DNA of 6,502 bases. Origin: Clostridia bacterium (lineage in GTDB: Bacteria > Bacillota > Clostridia > Christensenellales > UBA1242). The notes beneath the pieces were generated by a model. The model was not told the origin of the DNA. It saw nothing but the letters and a program-made list of their open reading frames with translations, and searched no databases. The stretch lies in NCBI GenBank assembly GCA_017539765.1, contig JAFYCH010000020.1, positions 1 through 6,502 of the forward strand. The letters are read 5' to 3'. Of the stretch, positions 1-4,678 are shown piece after piece. Position numbers and translations under genes: made by a program. How positions within the stretch are numbered: the first letter of the stretch is position 1; every line of letters begins with the position of its first letter.

Positions 1-1279
1 ATTTTTCATCGTTTGTTACTTCTTTTAATACATTAAGTTTTTTTGGTAATTCTATTTTTTGATTTTCGTCATTAAGCTCAACTTCTGCAATTGCAATATC
101 TTTCCAGAAAGGATAAGTGTCAATTTCAATATATTGATTTTTGTACATCAAACAATATCTTGTTTTTCTGATTTGTCTCTTTGTTGTGTCTGCATCCATC
201 ATCAGTTTTAAGTATTCGTCTTTTGAAAGTCGCTTTTCAATTTCGACTCTTTTCATATTGTTAATTTTTCTTTTTGTGGTTTTTGTGTAAATATAATTTC
301 CTTCAAGGCCTCTTTGACGGATTCTTATTTCTTCATCTTTGTTTGGAGATTTGAGATAGGTTTGAATAATTTCGACCTTTTTGCAATTTGGAATATTTTC
401 AAGCCAATTTATGTCAGGGTATTCAATCACAAATTTTCTTTCAATTTCAAAAGGAAGTGGCTCTCCAAGATAAGAAGTGACTTCTGCAATCAAATTCTTC
501 ATTTTTTGTTCAAAGTCAACCTGATTGTCTATTATTCTAAAGTGTGGGTGACCTGTCCACGATTCAATGATTTTGTCATCAAGTTCTGCTGCTTGTTTAA
601 GGTCTTCTGTTCGGGCGTTGTTGTTGGCAGTGGTGTAAAAACTTTCTGCACCTTTTGCTGCAGATACAAGGTGGAACACTGCATTGTAGCCGTCTCTAAG
701 TTCAATTTCATTTTTGCCAAGAGAGTTGAGTACTGCAGAAAACTCTGTAGGCGTCATATATGCTTTGTTGTCAAGGGCTCCACGGTCGCAGACAATCAAT
801 ATTTTTTTGCTGTCCATTGATGTTGCTGCTTGCTCAAAAAGTTTTTCTTTTTCAAGTTGCAATTCCATTTGGCATTTTTGGAAATCTAAATTCGTTCCAC
901 AAGTCCAAGGTGCAACGCCACCCAAAATCAGTTCTGTTGCAGTTTCTGGCACAATCAACACTTGATATCCTTTTTGCGTAAAAGCATTTTGAATCCAACT
1001 TAGGGCAGTGGACTTTCCTGCACAAGGGCCACCAGTTATGACAATTTTTGTTATTTCCATATCTTTCTCCTTTTCTTTTAACATTAGGAGATTTTCAACA
1101 GGAACATTCCATAAAACTGATAACTTTCTTAACACATCTGTTGTTGGTTTTGATTTTCCGTTTTCCCATTTAGAGATGGCTTTATTAGAAATTCCAAGTT
1201 CTTTTGCAAGTTCGTTTTGAGTTAATCCACTTTTTTTACGCATTTGGTAAATGTAGTTTCCAAATTCAAAATCGTTCAT
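1..1279 (-). CDS. XRE helix-turn-helix / P-loop NTPase (AAA_28) / CYTH fusion protein, TTD14-like (C-terminus off window)
   Basis: The frame is open for 426 codons from the ATG at 1279 to the left edge. An AAGGAG at 1289-1294, 9 nt upstream, supports the start. Residues 9-65 form an XRE-type HTH (LTQNELAKELGISNKAISKW, then ENGKSKP). Residues 79-260 form a P-loop domain: Walker A GGPCAGKST at 83-91, VPETATELI at 110-118, Walker-B-like ILIVCDRG at 160-167 with D165, NNNAR near 223 and GHPH at 243-246. Residues 278-401 form a CYTH domain with nearly all signature residues: ExExK (E278, E280, K282), R319/R321/R323, RxExE (R344, E346, E348), KxR (K372, R374), D387 and ExE (E399, E401). The P-loop/CYTH pair resembles TTD14 of animals; the kinase-like part resembles the NadR ribosylnicotinamide kinase family. 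CYTH domains bind or hydrolyse triphosphates in an acidic/basic tunnel. The final EVTNDE looks like the terminal CYTH strand, so probably only 10-20 residues are missing. Substrate and regulated genes are unknown. It is likely cytosolic, with no signal peptide or membrane segment. Confidence 0.88.
   Translation of the reverse strand, partial: MNDFEFGNYIYQMRKKSGLTQNELAKELGISNKAISKWENGKSKPTTDVLRKLSVLWNVPVENLLMLKEKEKDMEITKIVITGGPCAGKSTALSWIQNAFTQKGYQVLIVPETATELILGGVAPWTCGTNLDFQKCQMELQLEKEKLFEQAATSMDSKKILIVCDRGALDNKAYMTPTEFSAVLNSLGKNEIELRDGYNAVFHLVSAAKGAESFYTTANNNARTEDLKQAAELDDKIIESWTGHPHFRIIDNQVDFEQKMKNLIAEVTSYLGEPLPFEIERKFVIEYPDINWLENIPNCKKVEIIQTYLKSPNKDEEIRIRQRGLEGNYIYTKTTKRKINNMKRVEIEKRLSKDEYLKLMMDADTTKRQIRKTRYCLMYKNQYIEIDTYPFWKDIAIAEVELNDENQKIELPKKLNVLKEVTNDEK
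1058..1072 (-). promoter_or_regulatory. Internal Shine-Dalgarno and ATG at the HTH/P-loop junction
   Basis: Inside the HTH-NTPase-CYTH gene, an AAGGAG (1067-1072) stands 6 nt before an in-frame ATG (1058-1060, Met74). This is as good a ribosome binding site as the one at the gene's first ATG. Translation from it would begin MEITKIVITGG, immediately before the Walker A strand, giving a P-loop/CYTH protein without the DNA-binding domain. The lysine/glutamate-rich linker KEKEKD could generate a purine-rich AAGGAG by chance, so use of this site is inferred. Confidence 0.45.
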
Positions 1280-1336
1280 AGAGAAAATCTCCTTTTTATG
1301 ATAAAATATTTTCAAGGTGAAAGTCAATATTCCAAA

Positions 1337-1353
1337 TTCTACTTTTGGTAGAA
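1337..1353. repeat. 17-bp inverted repeat, candidate operator of the HTH protein
   Basis: This is a perfect 6-bp dyad, TTCTAC-N5-GTAGAA. After one mismatch on each side, two more pairs (AA/TT) extend it. It lies between the acetyltransferase stop and the HTH gene start, at the expected transcription start of the candidate promoter at 1360-1388. The position and size fit an autoregulatory XRE operator. It could also be a weak hairpin ending acetyltransferase transcription, but no long U run follows it on the minus strand. Confidence 0.35.
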
Positions 1354-1359
1354 GTTTTT

Positions 1360-1388
1360 ATTATACTTATTTATTCCTTATTGGTTAA
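1360..1388 (-). promoter_or_regulatory. Candidate sigma-A promoter for the HTH-NTPase-CYTH gene
   Basis: On the minus strand, TTAACC (1383-1388, inside the end of the acetyltransferase gene) is followed after 17 bp by a perfect TATAAT (1360-1365). Transcription would start near 1353, giving a leader of about 74 nt that begins at the 17-bp dyad. A second pair, TTGACT (1322-1327) with TATCAT (1298-1303) at 18-bp spacing, matches the consensus well. Its start point would fall within the Shine-Dalgarno, so it is less likely to be functional. Confidence 0.4.
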
Positions 1389-2015
1389 TTTTTTAAGTTG
1401 TAATTTTACTTTTTCCAAATCACTGCAAGTGAGTAGTGGAATAAGATTGTTTATTTCTTCAATGCTTTTGTTCCACCACTTAAATTTCAGCAAAATATCT
1501 ATCAATTCATCATCAAATCTTTTTCTTATTACTCTTGCTGGATTTCCGACAACTATTGTATATGGCTCAACGTTGTGACCAATCACGCAGTTTGCACCAA
1601 CAATTGCACCATCGCCAATATGAACACCAGGAAGAATAACTGCATTTTGTCCAATCCATACGTCATTTCCAATAACGGTATTGCCTTTTAAGGGTAAATC
1701 ATTCTTAGATGGAGCCGACATGTCCCAACCACTTAAAGTATAAAATGGAAAAGTGGATACTGCATTCATTTGGTGATTGGCACCATTCATAACAAATTCA
1801 ACGCCTTTTGCAATTTGACAAAATTTTCCAATAATCAATTTGTCATCATTCCACTCGTACAGATGTGAAACATGGCTTTCGAACTCATTGTCTGCTATAT
1901 ATGTAAAATCGCCCACAATAATGTTCGGATTTTTTATTGTTGGTTTTACATATATTTCATCTTTATAACCTTCAATTGGATATACTATGTTTGGATCTGG
2001 TAATTTATCTTTCAT
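1371..2015 (-). CDS. Xenobiotic O-acetyltransferase, Vat/CatB family (left-handed beta-helix hexapeptide protein)
   Basis: This 214-residue protein has the usual length of Vat streptogramin A acetyltransferases and CatB chloramphenicol acetyltransferases. These trimeric cytosolic enzymes move acetyl from acetyl-CoA to a drug hydroxyl. The N-terminal PDPNIVYPIEG, the active-site segment MNGANHQMN (H81 the probable catalytic base), STFPF, the KNDLPLKG loop and IGNDVWIG (115-122) all read more like Vat than CatB. Hexapeptide coils follow (LPGVHIGDGAIVGANCVIG), then VGNPARVIRKRF and the C-terminal helix with KWWN. The ATG at 2015 is preferred to the GTG at 2024, because the GTG lies inside the AAGGTG Shine-Dalgarno. 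The start is 14 nt after rlmD, suggesting one transcript. Vat relatives on chromosomes are often of untested specificity, so streptogramin A as substrate is inferred from family resemblance. Confidence 0.88.
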   Translation of the reverse strand: MKDKLPDPNIVYPIEGYKDEIYVKPTIKNPNIIVGDFTYIADNEFESHVSHLYEWNDDKLIIGKFCQIAKGVEFVMNGANHQMNAVSTFPFYTLSGWDMSAPSKNDLPLKGNTVIGNDVWIGQNAVILPGVHIGDGAIVGANCVIGHNVEPYTIVVGNPARVIRKRFDDELIDILLKFKWWNKSIEEINNLIPLLTCSDLEKVKLQLKKLTNKE

Positions 2016-2021
2016 ATATTT

Positions 2022-2027
2022 CACCTT
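2022..2027 (-). promoter_or_regulatory. Shine-Dalgarno deciding the acetyltransferase start
   Basis: Reading the minus strand, AAGGTG (2022-2027) lies 6 nt before the ATG at 2013-2015. The in-frame GTG at 2022-2024 is part of this purine-rich element and has no comparable site of its own upstream, so the downstream ATG is the likely start. Confidence 0.65.
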
Positions 2028-2029
2028 TT

Positions 2030-3367
2030 TTATTTTTCCAAGACAGCCAGAGTTTCAACGTGTTTAGTTTGTGGAAACATATCGTATGGCTGAATGTATT
2101 TTATGTTGTAGTGAAGTTGCTCTTGCAAAATTTTAAGGTCACGTGCAAGGGTAGATGGGTCGCAGGACATATAGACAATTTTTTGTGGAGCAACTTTTGC
2201 AATGGCATCAAGCACTTTTTTGTCACAACCTTTTCTTGGTGGGTCTAGCACAACTGTTAAATTATTTTTTTCTTCTGCATTTAAACTATCCATAAGTTTT
2301 GGCAGTTCAATGGCGCAGTCACCATTTATGTTTTTTAAGTTTTTAATGTTGTTTGTTTTTGCAAGTTCGTTTGCAAGTTCTGTTGCTGGTTTTACAATTT
2401 CAATTCCGTAAACATATTTTGCATGCTTTGCCATCATTGCGGAAAGCAGTCCCGCACCACTATAGGCATCAACAACATAGCAGTTTTCAATCTCATTAAA
2501 AATCGCATTATACATTTCAAGTTTCACTTCGTCGTTGACCTGCATAAAACTTTGGTTTGAAATAAAATATTTTATTCCATTTTCACAAATTTCCGCTTTG
2601 TTATCTCCAAAAACATCTACAAAATTTTCTGTAAGTATTACATTGTTTTTGAGTTTGTTTATATTGAGATTAAGTCCAAAGTTTTCAAAGTTTTGTTTAA
2701 GCAAATCTACAAGCAAGTTTTTATCATTTAGGTCATTTCCATTTATAACAACCGTTACGAGCAGTTTATTATCTGTTTCTCTTGCCACAAGCGACTTAAG
2801 CAGACCTGTTTTTGTTTCATCATTATATATAGTGTTTTTTGTTTGTGATAGATAACCATTAAACACTTTTATGAGACTTGATATCATATTTTTTTGAAGC
2901 AAACAATCTTCAATATCAACAATCTTGTGGCTAGATGGTCTATACATTCCAAGCAATCTAGTTTTAGGATTTATTGGCATTGCAATTTTGTTTCTATAAT
3001 GATACATATTCTCACTTGGAATTGCGCTTGAAATTTTATAGTTAATTTTACCAATATTTGTGATTGCGTTTTGCACAATTTCTGTTTTTATTTTTATGGT
3101 GTTTTGATAGGTAGTATGTTGAAGTTGACAGCCACCGCATTTTTCAAAATATGGACAAGGTGCCTTTATACGCAATTCGCTCGGATTGTTTATGTTATCA
3201 ATTTTTGCAAGATTTGTTTTGCTTGTTTGTTTGATTATTGTTGCATCTATGTTTTCATCGACAAGAGAGTATGGTACAAAAACAATCTGCCCATCAAAAA
3301 GAGCAACACCTTCTGCGTTGCAACCATAGTTGTTTATTGTTAAATTTACTTTGTCATTTTTGTTCAT
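2030..3367 (-). CDS. rlmD: 23S rRNA (uracil-5-)-methyltransferase, RlmD/RumA family
   Basis: This 445-residue, SAM-dependent enzyme makes 5-methyluridine in 23S rRNA (U1939 for RlmD; Gram-positive RlmCD relatives also modify U747). An N-terminal TRAM RNA-binding domain spans about residues 1-58. The four iron-sulfur ligands are present: C71, C77 and C80 in CPYFEKCGGCQLQH, and C155 in DIEDC. The Rossmann methyltransferase half shows SFMQVN (Q276), VDAYSGAGLL (motif I, 299-308), GIEIV (E323), VVLDPPRKGC (D375) and YMSCDPSTLARDL with nucleophile C402. The general base E438 sits in KHVETLAVLEK at the end. Every key catalytic and cluster residue is intact. The ATG is 9 nt downstream of the hydrolase gene, and its AAGGA Shine-Dalgarno overlaps the hydrolase stop codon, so the two are probably cotranscribed. 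Whether it is U1939-specific or dual RlmCD cannot be told from sequence alone. Confidence 0.95.
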   Translation of the reverse strand: MNKNDKVNLTINNYGCNAEGVALFDGQIVFVPYSLVDENIDATIIKQTSKTNLAKIDNINNPSELRIKAPCPYFEKCGGCQLQHTTYQNTIKIKTEIVQNAITNIGKINYKISSAIPSENMYHYRNKIAMPINPKTRLLGMYRPSSHKIVDIEDCLLQKNMISSLIKVFNGYLSQTKNTIYNDETKTGLLKSLVARETDNKLLVTVVINGNDLNDKNLLVDLLKQNFENFGLNLNINKLKNNVILTENFVDVFGDNKAEICENGIKYFISNQSFMQVNDEVKLEMYNAIFNEIENCYVVDAYSGAGLLSAMMAKHAKYVYGIEIVKPATELANELAKTNNIKNLKNINGDCAIELPKLMDSLNAEEKNNLTVVLDPPRKGCDKKVLDAIAKVAPQKIVYMSCDPSTLARDLKILQEQLHYNIKYIQPYDMFPQTKHVETLAVLEK

Positions 3368-3376
3368 ATTTTTTCC

Positions 3377-4300
3377 TTATTGTTTTCTGTGTTTTTCAAA
3401 AAAGTCAGAAAGGGTAGCAAATGCTTCTTTTGCACTTTTCAAAAATGGTGCATTCAAAAATGCGTGTGCGCCGTCCCGTCTTGATTTTTCAAAACTTAAA
3501 TATTCAAGTTCTACGCTGTTATATTTAAGTAGGCGTGCCAAAACTTCACTTTGAAAATGCAGTTTGTCAATTTCGCCACTTGTCATAAATGTTGCAGGAA
3601 ATTTTTCTGTAACATAAGTTGTGGTGCTTATTTCTTTATAAAGCGTTTTTGTGTCGTCACAAACAGATTTCCAGTATTTATCTAGGTCAGTCATAATTGG
3701 TGATGGGTCGTGAGCAATACCTTCAAAATTATATACGCCATAGTAAAGCCCTAGTGCGGAAATATTTATTTTAAGTTTAATTTTGCCACTGGTTTGTTTT
3801 GCCGCAATCAAACTTACAATATGTGCACCAGCACTGTCACCAAGCATATACACATCGTCAAAATTCAAATCATATTTTGCTTTTATTGTTTTTAAAATTG
3901 ATTTGGCATTTTGCATAAAGAACCTTATTGCTTTTATGCAGTCTGCCACACAAGTCTTTACGCTTACTTTTGGCATAAGTCGATAATTTAGATTCACAAC
4001 AAGATATTCTTGTTTTGCAAGGTTTCCGCAAAATCTGTTATAACCATATTTGTCACCACCACACCAAGAGCCACCATGAACATAAAAACAAACTGGTAGT
4101 TTTTTTCTGCTGGTTTCAACAGGGTATATCAAATCAAACTTTTGCAACTTGCTTGTGCCATAGGCAATATCTTTTTTTATACAAACATTTGGTATTTTTT
4201 TATTATGCGTAAAAATTTTCAGCCCAACACTTGTAAGCATTTTGCTGTAAGAGAGCTTTATTTTTTCTATATGCTTATCTATTCTCTTAATAATCTTCAC
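3377..4300 (-). CDS. Alpha/beta hydrolase, carboxylesterase-like (Aes/HSL-type)
   Basis: This 307-residue hydrolase is probably a serine esterase. The oxyanion-hole motif HGGSW (75-79) follows a beta strand (VCFYV). NLNYRLMP (103-110) is typical of the hormone-sensitive-lipase-like/Aes group. The nucleophile elbow is GDSAGAH with S156, the probable acid is D245 in SGEID, and the probable catalytic His is H279 in DGAHAF, so the triad appears complete. No signal peptide is seen; the first 35 residues are lysine-rich and amphipathic, suggesting a cytosolic enzyme. The substrate is unknown. It is the first gene of a tight leftward cluster with rlmD. The start is uncertain: the GTG at 4298-4300 lacks a clear Shine-Dalgarno, and the first in-frame ATG (Met21, 4238-4240) has none either. 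The GTG is kept because it gives a complete N-terminal extension before the core fold. Confidence 0.9.
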   Translation of the reverse strand: MKIIKRIDKHIEKIKLSYSKMLTSVGLKIFTHNKKIPNVCIKKDIAYGTSKLQKFDLIYPVETSRKKLPVCFYVHGGSWCGGDKYGYNRFCGNLAKQEYLVVNLNYRLMPKVSVKTCVADCIKAIRFFMQNAKSILKTIKAKYDLNFDDVYMLGDSAGAHIVSLIAAKQTSGKIKLKINISALGLYYGVYNFEGIAHDPSPIMTDLDKYWKSVCDDTKTLYKEISTTTYVTEKFPATFMTSGEIDKLHFQSEVLARLLKYNSVELEYLSFEKSRRDGAHAFLNAPFLKSAKEAFATLSDFFEKHRKQ

Positions 4301-4459
4301 AATAATATTTTGACATAAAAGATAAAAAAAACAAAATAAATAGAAATAAAAAATAAAAATGCTCGTTTTAGTTATTGAAAAACTATAAATAAATTTGCGG
4401 TTATGTATGGTTATAAGTAGTGTTATAAAGGTAAAGTAAAAAAGTCTACATAAAAAAAA

Positions 4460-4474
4460 TGTAAAAAATTTACA
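4460..4474. repeat. A/T-rich dyad upstream of the rpoB -35, UP-element-like
   Basis: TGTAAA-AAA-TTTACA is a perfect 6-bp inverted repeat that ends 9 bp before the -35 box of the rpoB promoter, embedded in A-tracts (4452-4468). The location fits an alpha-CTD-binding UP element or a regulator site. In such AT-rich DNA a chance dyad is also plausible. Confidence 0.3.
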
Positions 4475-4483
4475 ATTTTCCTG

Positions 4484-4513
4484 TTGACTTTATTTTTGAA
4501 AATGTGCTATGAT
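4484..4513 (+). promoter_or_regulatory. rpoB promoter (sigma-A, extended -10)
   Basis: TTGACT (4484-4489) matches the -35 consensus at 5 of 6 positions. After 18 bp comes TATGAT (4508-4513, 5 of 6), preceded by TG at 4505-4506, making an extended -10. Transcription should begin near 4520, leaving a leader of about 159 nt before rpoB. A perfect TATAAT at 4513-4518 overlaps the box but stands 23 bp from the -35. This is the best promoter in the window, consistent with independent transcription of rpoB. Confidence 0.75.
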
Positions 4514-4530
4514 ATAATGTGCTATGCATA
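4501..4530 (+). repeat. 15-bp tandem duplication covering the rpoB -10 region
   Basis: AATGTGCTATG occurs at 4501-4511 and again at 4516-4526, a perfect 11-mer with a 15-bp period. The first copy contains the extended -10 (TGCTATGAT). The second copy carries TGCTATGCA, a degraded version, lying at and just after the predicted transcription start. It looks like a small local duplication within the promoter. Confidence 0.7.
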
Positions 4531-4553
4531 TATAGAAGGCTTTTGTATGCATA
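4523..4553 (+). repeat. Paired TATGCATA palindromes at the 5' end of the rpoB leader
   Basis: The self-complementary octamer TATGCATA occurs at 4523-4530 and 4546-4553. In RNA the two copies can pair with each other into an 8-bp stem enclosing 15 nt, at the very 5' end of the predicted rpoB transcript. Such a stem could stabilise the message or modulate initiation; in DNA each copy is also a possible protein-binding palindrome. Confidence 0.45.
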
Positions 4554-4571
4554 AAATTTAGTTTTGAGTTT

Positions 4572-4627
4572 TCTATATTTTAATATAGACGCCAGAAAAA
4601 AGTTAAATTTGTTTACATATTTTTGGC
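4572..4627 (+). other. Two further potential hairpins in the rpoB leader
   Basis: TCTATATT-TT-AATATAGA (4572-4589) is a perfect 8-bp dyad. It is followed by GCCAgAAAA (4591-4599) pairing with TTTTTGGC (4620-4627) around one bulged G. Neither is followed by a run of U long enough to be a clear intrinsic terminator. They may be leader structure only; the A/T-rich composition makes the first one weak evidence. Confidence 0.3.
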
Positions 4628-4660
4628 AAAATCTCAAATTAGTTTAATATTGTTTTTATC

Positions 4661-4667
4661 AAAGGAG
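4661..4667 (+). promoter_or_regulatory. rpoB ribosome binding site
   Basis: AAAGGAG lies 11 nt before the ATG at 4679-4681, a slightly long spacing. The GTG at 4671-4673, only 3 nt from this site, opens another frame that soon hits a stop, so the ATG is the start. Confidence 0.7.
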
Positions 4668-4678
4668 AATGTGAATCG

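Larger units (their letters stand above)
4301..4678. other. Divergent intergenic region between the hydrolase operon and rpoB
   Basis: This is 378 bp of very AT-rich DNA with no convincing gene on either strand. The right half holds the rpoB promoter, a tandem repeat and several leader dyads, described separately. The left half must drive the leftward hydrolase-rlmD-acetyltransferase unit. Only weak minus-strand -10-like boxes are visible there (TATAAC at 4410-4415 and 4422-4427), without convincing -35 partners, so I do not call that promoter. A directly repeated GTTATAA (plus strand, 4410-4416 and 4422-4428) covers the same spot. No tRNA, riboswitch or CRISPR-like structure was recognised. 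Confidence 0.7.

Noticed and set aside
314..820. 168-codon plus-strand open frame opposite the HTH-NTPase-CYTH gene
   Set aside because: It is a shadow of a well-supported gene on the other strand. Its protein is rich in Phe, Cys and Val as expected from reading AT-rich antisense codons, and shows no family motifs.
1298..1327. TTGACT/TATCAT promoter directly before the HTH gene
   Set aside because: The boxes match consensus, but the start point would fall within the Shine-Dalgarno at 1289-1294, leaving no usable leader; the upstream TATAAT promoter is preferred.
2022..2024. GTG as start of the acetyltransferase gene
   Set aside because: It lies inside the AAGGTG Shine-Dalgarno that serves the ATG at 2015, and the three extra residues are not needed by the family.
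2355..2382. Direct repeat of TTTGCAAGTTC
   Set aside because: It lies within rlmD and encodes the Glu-Leu-Ala repeat of ELANELAK in a helix; it is explained by coding sequence.
4287..4316. Nine-codon minus-strand reading frame (ATG at 4314-4316) overlapping the hydrolase start
   Set aside because: It could be a regulatory upstream peptide, but it has no Shine-Dalgarno and such short frames are frequent in AT-rich leaders.
4572..4627. Intrinsic terminator or attenuator in the rpoB leader
   Set aside because: The dyads are A/T-rich or bulged and lack a following U tract of normal length, so attenuation is not supported.
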